In this document: in pieces, positions 13,593 to 22,138 of the stretch
Numbering within the stretch: position 1 is the stretch's first letter
How the letters are laid out: each line of letters begins with the position of its first letter
Assembly: GCA_003132905.1 (NCBI GenBank)
Contig: PKZC01000051.1
Location: 971 to 23,437 of the forward strand
Origin: Bryobacterales bacterium
GTDB taxonomy: Bacteria > Acidobacteriota > Terriglobia > Bryobacterales > Bryobacteraceae
DNA: 22,467 nt
Direction of reading: 5' to 3'
The notes under the pieces: generated by a model
What the model was told of the DNA's origin: nothing
Seen by the model: only the letters and a program-made list of their open reading frames with translations
The model's database searches: none
Made by a program: the position numbers and the translations under genes

Positions 13593-16172
13593 TCAACCCT
13601 GCAGCGCCGATCCGCGGTCGATACCTACGCCGGCCACGATGTCTGCGGTGTCGATTTTCTCCACTTGCGCTAAGAATCCGCTGATGTTCATTTCCGGGAT
13701 ACTGATCTCCTTCCCGGCGCCATATTTTTCCGTCGGCGACGGGGAGATTAGGTTTATGCACCCGCCTCTATCGACCAGCTTGTTCCGCAGCTTCGCCGTG
13801 TCGATGTTGGCGCCATGTTCGATGGACAAGGCGCCCGGAATAATCCGTTCCGTCAGCACGGCGCCGCACAGCACGCTGCCGCGGTCGTTGTGGACCATGA
13901 TGATGTCGCCGGCGGCAATGCCCCTCGGCGCAGCGTCGCTCGGATGAATCCAACATGGCTCGTACATGTAACCGTCCGGCCCGCGGACCTTGGAAAGCTC
14001 GCGGATCCAGTCGATATCGTCGCCCTGAACATGGAACCTAAATCGCGGATGGTTCGACATCACCGCCAGGGGATACTCCTGCGACCTGGCGGAGCCGTGC
14101 TGCTCGGAATGCGAAACCCACCTCGCCAGCGGCGGCCGTTCCTTATTGTCAGGATCTAGCGCCGCGATGCGCCCCGATACGAATTCGATCTTGCCCGACG
14201 GCGTCTCCAGCCCTTTCGCTGCGGCCCAGTACCAATGAAGACCGCCCTCATTCGGGCCGTAGCCGTGCTCCTTCTTGATGTCCACCCATTCGTCCCAGGT
14301 CGGGCAGTCATAGACGACGTATTGCTTTTTCTTGAACTCGTCCCAGCTCAGCCCGAGCTTGGTCTTGGCCAGCGTGCGCTCATAGGTCTTCTTGAGCCAT
14401 TCGCCGGCGGCCGGGAATGCATCGTCCAAACCCAGCCGCTGTCCGATCATGCGGTGAATCTCGTAGTCGCTCTTGGAATCGCCTACCGGCTCGATCGCCT
14501 GCGCCTGATAAAACAGGGCGAGGATATCGCTCCGCTGCACCGCGAGCAGATCCTCATGCTCATAGTTCGTTTGCGCCGGCAGGATCAGGTCGGAGAACGG
14601 GATGTCGTTCTCAAACCACGGATGCACGCCAACGACGAAATCGATGCGCGGCGCGCGGAGCGCCTCCAGCCATTGGTAGCCGTTGCCCCAACTGCCCGGC
14701 TGACTGCCGTTCTCGTTCCACACCATCCGGATGCCGGGGTGGTCCTTGTTGGGAGGAAAGTGATAACGCTTGAACTGGTCCTCGGTCTTCGCCAAAGCGG
14801 CGGACGTGCTTCGCCACTCGATCGAAGGACACAGAATCGCTTCCGTCGCAAGCGTGCGCGGGATGAACACTGGCGACTTCGGCCCGTGCCCGATCGCATA
14901 CTCGATCATGGGATTGAAAGGTATGCCGAGCCGGTCGACCTCAGGATAGCGCGGAACTTGCGCCAGCGATTTCTTATAAAAGGACGGCGCTCCCGTCCGT
15001 AGAAACTGCCGTCCCGGGCGGCCGATGCCTTGCATCGCCAGCACATAGGCTTCGAGGCGTCCGACCAGATGCGACAACGTGCCTCTGATCTTGGCGCCGC
15101 CGAAATAGACCGACAGCGTGGTCTTCTTGCTGGCCCACTCTCTGGCCAACGCGCGAATAGTGTGCGCCGGCACGCCGGTCATCTTCTCCGCCCAGACCGG
15201 CGTCTTCGCGATGCCGTCGTCTTCTCCCATCACGTGCTTCTTGAACTCGTCGAAGCCGATAGTGTGCGTCTCGACGTATTCCTTGTCGTAATTGCCCTCA
15301 ATGATCCAGGTATGCGCCAACGCAAAATAGAGCGCCGCATCCGAATTTGGCTTCACCGGAATCCATTTGTCGGCGTGAATGGCGGCCGCATAATTGAGGT
15401 CGGGAGAGATGGCTACGATCTTGATACCGGCGCGCTTCAGCCATTTGGGCATTTCCAGCGCAATCGATCCCGACATGCCTAACCCGGTCACCTCCGGATC
15501 GTTGCCGGAGAAGATTACCATCTCGGCATGCTCGAGAACATCGTCCCAGACCGCGTCCTGATATGGCTCGCCCAAGGTATTGTCGAAACCCCAAACGTGC
15601 TTGGCGCCCCAGTAGTAGCCTTCCCAGCTATCGGGGTTGCGCACCTGCTGGGTCCACCATCCCCAACCTAGGCGTTCGCGGATCATGTCGAAGAGATAAT
15701 GCCCCCAGAAGTGCAGCGACTGCAGATATCCGCTCTGGCCGTGACCATCCGCCTGCACCAGAACGGGCTCCATCGAGCCGTATTTCTCGCGGATGCGCTT
15801 GAGCTGATCGACAATGATGTCGAGCGCCTGATCCCAACTGATCCGCTTATAGCCACTCCTTCCGCGTTGTTCGGTGTTCGGATTGTCAGGGCTCCAGTCG
15901 GTCCTCAACAGCGGATATTTTACGCGCGCGGCGGAGTGCACGCGCCTTTTGGCGGCGAAGGCCAAAGGCATCTGCACTTCCTTCTTCGGACGCGAGAAGG
16001 TGCCGCGTGACGTCTTGATCTCGTAGAGTCGAACATCGTCGGGAATGTAGAATGGCAACGACCGGATGATCTTCGAGCCGGACACGTGAGAGACCAAAGG
16101 AAAATTCGATCTCGCCAAGCCGCTCGCAGGGTGAGAAACGTAAACGACTCTGGGCTCTTGATCATCAGACAT
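13593..16172 (-). CDS. Molybdopterin large subunit, pyrogallol transhydroxylase / resorcinol hydroxylase type
   Basis: The 859-residue protein is a DMSO-reductase-family catalytic subunit binding bis-MGD molybdenum. Unlike most members it has no N-terminal Cys cluster, as in pyrogallol:phloroglucinol transhydroxylase (about 875 residues) and resorcinol hydroxylase. RNPDSWEGYYWGAKH (178-192) contains Asp181-Ser182-Trp183, which I equate with the Asp174-Ser175-Trp176 of Pelobacter transhydroxylase, Ser being the Mo ligand. Family blocks include ISWDQALDIIVDQL (111-124), VIFSGNDPEVTG, RAGIKIVAISPDLN, SDLILPAQTNYEHEDLLAVQ and, near the end, the molybdopterin-binding domain (ALSIEHGANIDTAK). No Tat signal is present, so it is cytoplasmic. 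With the small subunit it should hydroxylate or transhydroxylate a phenolic ring. The upstream UbiD gene suggests the substrate arises by decarboxylation of a hydroxybenzoate. Confidence 0.88.
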   Translation of the reverse strand: MSDDQEPRVVYVSHPASGLARSNFPLVSHVSGSKIIRSLPFYIPDDVRLYEIKTSRGTFSRPKKEVQMPLAFAAKRRVHSAARVKYPLLRTDWSPDNPNTEQRGRSGYKRISWDQALDIIVDQLKRIREKYGSMEPVLVQADGHGQSGYLQSLHFWGHYLFDMIRERLGWGWWTQQVRNPDSWEGYYWGAKHVWGFDNTLGEPYQDAVWDDVLEHAEMVIFSGNDPEVTGLGMSGSIALEMPKWLKRAGIKIVAISPDLNYAAAIHADKWIPVKPNSDAALYFALAHTWIIEGNYDKEYVETHTIGFDEFKKHVMGEDDGIAKTPVWAEKMTGVPAHTIRALAREWASKKTTLSVYFGGAKIRGTLSHLVGRLEAYVLAMQGIGRPGRQFLRTGAPSFYKKSLAQVPRYPEVDRLGIPFNPMIEYAIGHGPKSPVFIPRTLATEAILCPSIEWRSTSAALAKTEDQFKRYHFPPNKDHPGIRMVWNENGSQPGSWGNGYQWLEALRAPRIDFVVGVHPWFENDIPFSDLILPAQTNYEHEDLLAVQRSDILALFYQAQAIEPVGDSKSDYEIHRMIGQRLGLDDAFPAAGEWLKKTYERTLAKTKLGLSWDEFKKKQYVVYDCPTWDEWVDIKKEHGYGPNEGGLHWYWAAAKGLETPSGKIEFVSGRIAALDPDNKERPPLARWVSHSEQHGSARSQEYPLAVMSNHPRFRFHVQGDDIDWIRELSKVRGPDGYMYEPCWIHPSDAAPRGIAAGDIIMVHNDRGSVLCGAVLTERIIPGALSIEHGANIDTAKLRNKLVDRGGCINLISPSPTEKYGAGKEISIPEMNISGFLAQVEKIDTADIVAGVGIDRGSALQG

Positions 16173-16197
16173 AGTGTCATTCCAACCTTGCGTATGC

Positions 16198-16372
16198 CTA
16201 TTTCTTGCCTATACCGGCGCGCTCGACGACCTCTTTCCACATGGGCATCTCGCGGGCACGCAAATCCTCCGGCGATTCGTATTTCACTAAGAACCCGGCG
16301 CTAAGCATTTTGGCTCTTACAGCGGGATTCTGCAGGATGGCTTTCGTCTCTTCGGCTCAATGGAGCAGATCA
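16198..16372 (-). pseudogene. C-terminal remnant of a second Bug receptor
   Basis: Minus-strand translation gives AILQNPAVRAKMLSAGFLVK, YESPEDLRAREMPMWKEVVE and RAGIGKK, then a TAG at 16198-16200. The intact Bug gene ends ILQKPDLQAKMLKAGFKVKY ... ELPMWKEIVERAGIARK. Upstream, an in-frame TAG and an indel (LLH*AEETKAIL for RLNEATVAIL) mark decay, and the rest is gone: the UbiD stop is only a few bases away. It is a truncated paralogue of the gene at 8205-9197. It lies between the UbiD and Mo-enzyme genes, and the deletion brought these two closer. Confidence 0.85.
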
Positions 16373-16380
16373 TTTGGTGC

Positions 16381-18036
16381 CTATTTTCCTTCCTGGACAT
16401 CCCGGACTTCAGTGTTCATTTTCACGTCTTTGCGCCGTCGTAGCATGGCGAGGCGTCCGGTTTCCCAATAGTCGCCCGCGACAGCGAGTTGAGCCTCACG
16501 CTCGAGGTCTTCGGTCCACGCCCCGAGCGAGTAGCCAAACCACGGGGCCTGTGGTTTCAGCTTCTGTTGATGGAGCGTGTTTTCCCAGATGTCGCGCGCA
16601 TGTTCCATGAATGGGCGGGTCGGCAAGGAAATCGGAGGATAGTCTTGATGCAGTGTTGCATTGATCAGAAGTGCCGAGTCTTCTGAGCCGCGCACTTTGT
16701 CGCGAGGTCCGTGCCCCTCATCCTTGTGTGGCAAGATATGCATGTCGAGATGGGGCTTTGACCGCAACGCGATCGCCCAGAGGATGGCATCAGCATTGTT
16801 GGGGTCGATGTCCTCGTTAGTGGCAATAATTATTTTGCCTGACGGCCGTTGAACCGTCGCGCAGCCGTAAAGGGCGCGCCAAACTTCTGTATTGGGGACG
16901 CCGCGCTCGAATTGGAGCACAAAAATGCGATAGCCGCCGGAGAGCGGCATATGCATGTAAACGCGTGTTAGGCCGTTAATTCCAAGATTATGCCGCAAGT
17001 GGCGGAAGAAGTTGTATTCTTGTCCGGGCTTGCGCATAACTGTCGCCTCGCTGGGCGCGAATTGTCCGACGAACGAAGTGAATATTGCATTACGGCGGTG
17101 GGTAATGCAGGTCACGTCGACGAAGGCGTTAAACTCCTGCAAATTGACGTGGCCGTGCGATTCTCCGAATGGAGCCTCCGGTTCTAAATATTCGGTACTT
17201 ACCATGCCTTCGATGACGATCTCGGCCTCAGCGGGGACCAAGAGGTCTACAGTGCGCGCGTGGACGACGTTGATCGGGCTACCGACCAAGCCGCCGGCGA
17301 GCGCCAATTCGTCAACTGTTTCCGGAGCTTTTTGAACGGCGGCATACGAAACTACTGGTGGACCGCCAACGACAATGGCGACCGGCATCGGTTTCCCCAG
17401 TGCTTTATACTTTTCCCAATGCAGGTAGCCGCCCGCTTTAAGCTCTACCGACGTGTTCATGCCGACACGGCGGGGTGCTTTGATCTGGCCCCGGTAATTT
17501 CCGAGATTTTGAATACCGGTTTCTGGGTCTTTGGTGATGTAGCCAGATGTCGTGAGATATGGACCATTGTCCCAGCCGGGCGTCGATATCGGTACTGGCA
17601 ATGCGTCGAGCGCGCGGCCAGGCGTGTTCAAATCATCGCCTTCAATGATGACTTCCTGGCACGGGCCGTTTTCAACGAGCCGCGGCGGCGTAAGGTTATC
17701 CATTGCTTCCGCCCAGGCACTGACGATCTTATCGAGCGGCCTTCCAACTCCGATTTCGAAAATCTTTGGGCTTGCTGCCATGGCGCCGATTAGAACGGGC
17801 ATGTCATATTTCTTGCCCTTGCTATCCACCACGTTTGTGAACAGCATGGCCTTGCGATCGTTCTCCTCCATACCGCCGCAGAACTGCCAACGCATCAGAG
17901 GATGCATTTCAGTATCTTTGTTGACCGGCACGTCTACTTTCAGCAGGAGCTGCGCCTCCTCGAGCGCGCGGACATGATCATGGAGATCATGATAGGCCCG
18001 CTCCGGCGACGACGAATTAGCCTTGTTGCTGTTCAA
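16381..18036 (-). CDS. UbiD-family prenyl-FMN-dependent decarboxylase
   Basis: The product is about 551 residues. UbiD enzymes use prenylated FMN and Mn/K to (de)carboxylate aromatic or alpha,beta-unsaturated acids. Motifs (numbered from the TTG) include NLGNYRGQI (177-185) with the Arg that binds prFMN, VVGGPP (223-228), and EPEAPFGESHGH (285-296). Glu287 and Glu292 there have the five-residue spacing of the catalytic glutamates of Fdc1. The start is a TTG at 18034-18036: AGGAG (complement of 18043-18047) lies six bases before it. An in-frame ATG at 18102 would add 22 residues but lacks a ribosome site and has no family-like sequence. Relatives include gallate, protocatechuate, vanillate and phenylphosphate (de)carboxylases. 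Its pairing with a phenol-hydroxylating Mo enzyme favours a polyhydroxybenzoate. No UbiX prenyltransferase gene is in the window. Confidence 0.9.
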   Translation of the reverse strand: MNSNKANSSSPERAYHDLHDHVRALEEAQLLLKVDVPVNKDTEMHPLMRWQFCGGMEENDRKAMLFTNVVDSKGKKYDMPVLIGAMAASPKIFEIGVGRPLDKIVSAWAEAMDNLTPPRLVENGPCQEVIIEGDDLNTPGRALDALPVPISTPGWDNGPYLTTSGYITKDPETGIQNLGNYRGQIKAPRRVGMNTSVELKAGGYLHWEKYKALGKPMPVAIVVGGPPVVSYAAVQKAPETVDELALAGGLVGSPINVVHARTVDLLVPAEAEIVIEGMVSTEYLEPEAPFGESHGHVNLQEFNAFVDVTCITHRRNAIFTSFVGQFAPSEATVMRKPGQEYNFFRHLRHNLGINGLTRVYMHMPLSGGYRIFVLQFERGVPNTEVWRALYGCATVQRPSGKIIIATNEDIDPNNADAILWAIALRSKPHLDMHILPHKDEGHGPRDKVRGSEDSALLINATLHQDYPPISLPTRPFMEHARDIWENTLHQQKLKPQAPWFGYSLGAWTEDLEREAQLAVAGDYWETGRLAMLRRRKDVKMNTEVRDVQEGK

Positions 18037-18042
18037 CTTTGT

Positions 18043-18047
18043 CTCCT
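18043..18047 (-). promoter_or_regulatory. Shine-Dalgarno that decides the UbiD start
   Basis: AGGAG on the minus strand lies six bases before the TTG at 18036. The rival ATG at 18102 has no comparable site. This favours the TTG start for the decarboxylase. Confidence 0.6.
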
Positions 18048-18121
18048 TTTCCCATTCAATGCCGACTTTTGGCGAAGTTGTTAGCTGGTCGGTCCTACTC
18101 ATGCCAATGGAAAGCCATCAG

Positions 18122-19198
18122 TTAGCGGCTATATTCCTTCCAGATCGAAGATAGCGACGTTTCTACTATATCGTTGTAGGCTGGCGGTGTCCCTTTGATC
18201 TGTCCGGTAGTCTGGAGCAACTTTACGTTCTTGGTGATCATGCTAGACAACACGGCAGGCTTCCAAGCCGGTGCTGCATTTTTGATGACGCGACGCAACA
18301 CTGCAGGATCGTTCTTCGGAAACTCTTTGAGAGCGATCTTTAGCAAATTATCAAGGTGCGTAGGATCAGCAATGTAGTTTTGCGCGCGAACGATCGCGTG
18401 CATCATTTTTTCGACTGTCTGGCGGTTGGAAGCGAGGTAGGACTTTGACGTTTCCACCATGCTGAAGCCGAAATCATCAAAAACTTCGGGTCCTTCGCCG
18501 GCAGTGAAGTTGATGATATAGCTCCAGGTGCCGAGTTTTTCGACTGCAAGCACGGAAAACGGGTCCGAGAGCATATTGGCGTCAACGGCCTTAGCCTCGC
18601 CGGCGGCAATTTGCCGATCGCCGCCTTGAATAGGGATCAAAGTCGCGTCCTTGTCAGGATTGATTCCTGCAGAGATGAGCGTGTAGCGAGTCGCCAGATC
18701 GGTGAAGCCACCGCGGCCAAGCGTTCCGATGCGAAGGCCCTTAAGGTCGGCGACAGTCGGTTTGTGGCCCAGCTTATCGGCGATGTCCTTGCGAATGACG
18801 AGCCCGCAGGTCAGCCGCGCCAGCCCCGTCATGGTAACGACAATCGGCAAGCCGCGTTTGACAGCTTTGAGGCCATCCTCGAGGGCACCGTAAAGGAATT
18901 GCGACGAGCCACCAACCAACGAGGCCATCGCCGCCGGTCCGGCTCCGAAATAGTCGAATTTGACGTCGAGGCCTTGGCCAGCGAAGTAGCCCCGATCCAG
19001 TGCCACGAACAACGGAAGCGCCGAGATCGCGCGCGCTGCCACGGCGACGTGGACTACTTGAGGCTCGGTTGCGGCCGCGTTCTCGCCGCCAGAGATAACG
19101 TGGACGCCAAGCAGCGCAGCCAGTGCCGTGAAGAAGAGCGGTAACCGCCGACCACGGCCGATTGGCGTTGTGTTTTGTAATGTCCTGTGTCCAACCAT
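18122..19198 (-). CDS. ABC transporter substrate-binding protein (NMT1/SsuA-like)
   Basis: The 358-residue precursor has a basic start with RR, a hydrophobic core (LPLFFTALAALLGVHVISGG) and probable cleavage around residues 42-45 (AAATEP). The mature part follows the NMT1/SsuA pattern: LPLFVALDRGYFAGQGLDVK, a GGSSQFLYGA loop, LKGLRIGTLGRGGFTDLATR, then YLASNRQTVEKMMHAIVRAQ. Such proteins bind sulfonates, nitrate, thiamine precursors or aromatic acids such as phthalate. GGGAG seven bases before the ATG supports the start. It belongs with the permease and ATPase genes upstream. Its position directly before the UbiD gene suggests that the ligand is the aromatic acid to be decarboxylated; this is inference. 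Confidence 0.88.
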   Translation of the reverse strand: MVGHRTLQNTTPIGRGRRLPLFFTALAALLGVHVISGGENAAATEPQVVHVAVAARAISALPLFVALDRGYFAGQGLDVKFDYFGAGPAAMASLVGGSSQFLYGALEDGLKAVKRGLPIVVTMTGLARLTCGLVIRKDIADKLGHKPTVADLKGLRIGTLGRGGFTDLATRYTLISAGINPDKDATLIPIQGGDRQIAAGEAKAVDANMLSDPFSVLAVEKLGTWSYIINFTAGEGPEVFDDFGFSMVETSKSYLASNRQTVEKMMHAIVRAQNYIADPTHLDNLLKIALKEFPKNDPAVLRRVIKNAAPAWKPAVLSSMITKNVKLLQTTGQIKGTPPAYNDIVETSLSSIWKEYSR

Positions 19199-19279
19199 AT
19201 TTTTCTCCCTTGGGCATTTCCGCGATGCCAGTATCGCAAGAGACGGTGAGGCAGTCCGTATACATTGATCAGGTGGTCG

Positions 19280-20056
19280 TTATCGGGTGTCGGCTCTCCG
19301 CCAACGCAGCAGGATTGCGGACACCTTTAGGAAGAGACGATCGAGCAAGAATGCCAGCATCATCAGTACGAAAAGAGGCATAAGCATGCCGGTTGTGTCG
19401 AATGCACCTGCCGCACTGCTGATCATGTAGCCGATACCAGCACGGGCGGAGATGAATTCGCCGACGATCGCCCCGATTATGGCGAATGAAATTGATACGC
19501 GGAGAGCCGAAAAGATCCACGGCACGCAATTCGGCAGTAGCAGTTTCAGGAATGTCTGCCCCCGCGTGGCACCCATAACGCGCATGAAGCTGACAAGCAC
19601 GGGGTCAACCGAGCTGATTCCTTCTTGTGTGTTGATCATCACCGGCACCACCACTAGTGAAAATGCGAGCAGGAACTTGGAGGCGAAGCCGATGCCGACG
19701 TACATCACGATCAGCGGCGCAAGCGCCACACGAGGAAGGCTGTTGAGCGCCACGATGAACGGCTCTAAAATGGCTCCGACAGAGCGAGTGACACCGAGTA
19801 GTAGACCGAGCGCAATGCCCGCGGCTGTACCGACAGACAGGCCGCAGAGCGCTTCCCAGATTGTCACGCGCGTGTGGAAAGCTAATTCGCCGGTGGTCAG
19901 GGACTGCCAGAATGCCTTGGCAATAAGGCTTGGACTGCTGGTCCAGACCGTGTCAATAATCCCGAGACCGGCACTCGCCTGCCACAGCACCAGCGCCGCG
20001 CAAAGAAGCAACAGTTGAACTAGGACGATCCGCACTTTAGATTTTGTAGCAATCAC
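19280..20056 (-). CDS. ABC transporter permease (SsuC/TauC-like)
   Basis: The 258-residue inner-membrane protein has about six hydrophobic segments, beginning VLVQLLLLCAALVLWQASAG. The cytoplasmic EAA-type loop MRVMGATRGQTFLKLLLPNC (about residues 158-177) contacts the ATPase. ISFAIIGAIVGEFISARAGI and the final LMPLFVLMMLAFLLDRLFLK are typical of this family. The GTG start overlaps the stop of the ATPase gene (GTGA), implying translational coupling and a stoichiometric importer. The 81-base gap to the substrate-binding protein gene is still compatible with one transcript. Confidence 0.9.
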   Translation of the reverse strand: MIATKSKVRIVLVQLLLLCAALVLWQASAGLGIIDTVWTSSPSLIAKAFWQSLTTGELAFHTRVTIWEALCGLSVGTAAGIALGLLLGVTRSVGAILEPFIVALNSLPRVALAPLIVMYVGIGFASKFLLAFSLVVVPVMINTQEGISSVDPVLVSFMRVMGATRGQTFLKLLLPNCVPWIFSALRVSISFAIIGAIVGEFISARAGIGYMISSAAGAFDTTGMLMPLFVLMMLAFLLDRLFLKVSAILLRWRRADTR

Positions 20057-20883
20057 GAGCGTCCAGCCATGGCTTTGATGGCCTCGTCACGAAGCTGTTC
20101 CCAGAGCGTGTCGTAGTACTCGGCGAATCGGGGATCGGTGTGCAGGTGGCTCAAGTTTCGGGGCCGCGGGATATGGACTCGATGATCGGCTAAGAGGACG
20201 CCAGGCCGCGCTGACATGACGACAATGCGATCCGCTAGCGCAATAGCCTCGGCAAGATCATGGGTGACGAACACGACCGTCCGCCGGTTCGCCTCCCAAG
20301 ATGCGAGAAACATCTCATGGATGAGCACTTTAGTTTGGGCGTCGAGTGCGCCGAATGGCTCGTCCATGAGAAGGATCTGCGGGTCGGTGGCCAGGGTGCG
20401 GGCAAGCGAAACACGCTGGCGCATGCCGCCTGAAATTTCGTTCGGATAGTGATTTTCAAAACCGGCGAGGCCGAGGTCGCTCAGAATTTGACGAACCTTT
20501 TCTCGTCGCACATCTTTAGTCACGCCGCGCAGTTCAAGCCCGATCTCGGCATTCTTCAGCACCGTACGCCATGGCATGAGGGCGTGATGTTGGAACATAT
20601 AACCGACACTCGGATTGCTATCGTGGACGCGCTTACCCAGAACCTGTACTTGGCCACGCTGGATTGGCAGTAAGCCAGCTATAAAGTTCAGCAGCGTACT
20701 CTTGCCGCATCCGCTTGGGCCGACAATGGCAACAAATTCGCCGTCGGCGATTTGCAAGTTGATGGTCTTGAGGATTTCCAGTGGTCGACTGTCGCGTCCC
20801 GTTACCGAGTAGCCAAGTTCACTGACGTGAATGGTAGGTGGACTGCCAGTTGCGGTGCGAGTCTCATTTTGAGCAGGTAGCAT
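20053..20883 (-). CDS. ABC transporter ATP-binding protein (SsuB/TauB-like)
   Basis: About 276 residues from the ATG at 20881-20883 (MLPAQNETRTATGSPPTIHV). All nucleotide-binding motifs are present: Walker A GPSGCGKST, Q-loop MFQHHALMPW, signature SGGMRQRVSLARTLATDP, Walker B ILLMDEPFGALD and switch His in VFVTHDLAEA. It powers uptake by the adjacent permease and binding protein. The frame stays open upstream to 21018, but that stretch is low in family likeness and would make the protein unusually long, so the shorter start is preferred. It is probably the first gene of the minus-strand operon, divergent from LysR. Confidence 0.9.
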   Translation of the reverse strand: MLPAQNETRTATGSPPTIHVSELGYSVTGRDSRPLEILKTINLQIADGEFVAIVGPSGCGKSTLLNFIAGLLPIQRGQVQVLGKRVHDSNPSVGYMFQHHALMPWRTVLKNAEIGLELRGVTKDVRREKVRQILSDLGLAGFENHYPNEISGGMRQRVSLARTLATDPQILLMDEPFGALDAQTKVLIHEMFLASWEANRRTVVFVTHDLAEAIALADRIVVMSARPGVLLADHRVHIPRPRNLSHLHTDPRFAEYYDTLWEQLRDEAIKAMAGRS

Positions 20884-21229
20884 TGCGACATTAAGCCTTA
20901 GCTGAAGCTGCCAAAAGCATATTGGTCGTAGCCCCGCTGCCGGCGCTTCAAATATGGCTCCGTTCAACGTCAGCGCGTTAACGGCGAACTTCATTAGGCT
21001 GCATTTCGGGCTCCCCAACTGCGCTCAGGAACCAGCCATGCTAACTGATATACTGTCGTAATCCGGAATCTCGAGTACGTATATGGGAATAAAAACTAGG
21101 AGGGAGATGGCAAAAAAGCAATACACTTCCGAGCTTTAAGAGGTATAGACTATCCACTATGCCTTCGGCTTAAAGAAAGGCTTGTAAAAAGCCGACAATG
21201 CTGAATGCGGTCAGCGGGAGGTTACGCAT
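20884..21229. other. Divergent control region between ABC operon and LysR gene
   Basis: These 346 bases separate the two divergent start codons. The half next to LysR is AT-rich and holds an inverted repeat (21134-21175). The half next to the ABC gene is an open frame without protein-like character. Clear -35/-10 pairs could not be assigned on either strand. This is where a LysR regulator would be expected to bind. Confidence 0.55.
21134..21175. promoter_or_regulatory. Inverted repeat, candidate LysR binding site
   Basis: CTTTAAG (21134-21140) and CTTAAAG (21169-21175) are perfect 7-base inverted repeats enclosing a smaller dyad, GGTATAGACTATCC (21142-21155, with a central ATAG-A-CTAT). The site lies 55-95 bases upstream of the LysR start, in the divergent region, as is usual for LysR autoregulation. 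No classical T-N11-A half-site was chosen with confidence. Confidence 0.4.
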
Positions 21230-22138
21230 ATGATCTCGACTTCGATGCGACGCCTTGAAGTTTTTCTCGCAGTTGTCGAATCGGGCCGTTTCAGTGTGGC
21301 GGCTGAACGTCTTGGAATTACACAGCCTTCGGTCAGCGCCCACATTGCCGGCCTCGAGAGGCAGATTCGACAGCCGCTGTTTCTGCGCAATCCTGGCCGC
21401 ACTCCCTCGCTCAGCCACGCCGGTAGGTCACTGTTAGTCTATGCGACCGAGGCTGTGCGCAAATCGCGTGAGGCGGCTAGCGAAATTAGGAATCTTTGCC
21501 CCAGCGGAGCTGAGGAGTTGACGATTGCAGCCCAACGCTGCATTGCCAATCATTTGCTGCCGCCAATGCTGACGGATTTCATGTCCGAGCATCCGCAAGT
21601 GAAGATGACAGTGAACAGCGAAATCCAGGAAAACGTGATCGGATTGGTCAATGCCGGCAATGTCGATATGGCTTTGTTCTTGGGCGTGCAACGTGTGAGC
21701 GGGTTACCATCGGAGGTCGTCGGGCATCAGCGGCTCGCGCTCGTCGTGTCGCCGACGCATGAGCTTGCATCGCGTCAACGGGTGACACCGGAAGAATTAG
21801 CCAAATATCCGTTTGTCGGCGGGCTAGAAAATTCTAACTTCGCCAAGCTCATTGACACGGTATTGCGCAAGATTCACGTCAGCACTCCAAAATACTTGAT
21901 TCGCCTCCAAGATGCGACCGCACTAACGGCGATTGCTCGCCGCGGCGCCGGCGTTCATTGCACGCCGTTGTGCAATGTGCAGGCGGACATCGAAGCCCGC
22001 TTGCTGAAGCAGTTGCCTCTTACAGTTGAGCTCCCGCCGCTGCAAATTCGTTTGGCTTTTAATCCATCCAAACAGGTGTCGAATATTACCTATCGGTTTG
22101 CGCAAGTCTTGCGCAAAAAATCGATTTGGACGCATTGA
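21230..22138 (+). CDS. LysR-family transcriptional regulator
   Basis: The 302-residue protein has the LysR winged helix-turn-helix at about residues 8-65 (RLEVFLAVVESGRFSVAAER, LGITQPSVSAHI). A linker helix follows, then a two-lobed inducer-binding domain from about residue 95 (EELTIAAQRCIANHLLPPML). GGGAGG eight bases before the ATG supports the start. It is divergent from the ABC importer / UbiD / Mo-enzyme operon and is therefore its likely activator, responding to the imported aromatic acid or an intermediate. The inducer is unknown. The gene ends 23 bases before the right copy of the dispersed repeat. Confidence 0.92.
   Translation: MISTSMRRLEVFLAVVESGRFSVAAERLGITQPSVSAHIAGLERQIRQPLFLRNPGRTPSLSHAGRSLLVYATEAVRKSREAASEIRNLCPSGAEELTIAAQRCIANHLLPPMLTDFMSEHPQVKMTVNSEIQENVIGLVNAGNVDMALFLGVQRVSGLPSEVVGHQRLALVVSPTHELASRQRVTPEELAKYPFVGGLENSNFAKLIDTVLRKIHVSTPKYLIRLQDATALTAIARRGAGVHCTPLCNVQADIEARLLKQLPLTVELPPLQIRLAFNPSKQVSNITYRFAQVLRKKSIWTH

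Noticed and set aside
14235..15002. Long plus-strand open frame (255 codons)
   Set aside because: It lies wholly antisense to the Mo large subunit, has no family-like motifs and reflects codon bias of the real gene.
20884..21018. N-terminal extension of the ABC ATP-binding protein
   Set aside because: Open but without family likeness, and it would occupy the regulatory region shared with LysR.
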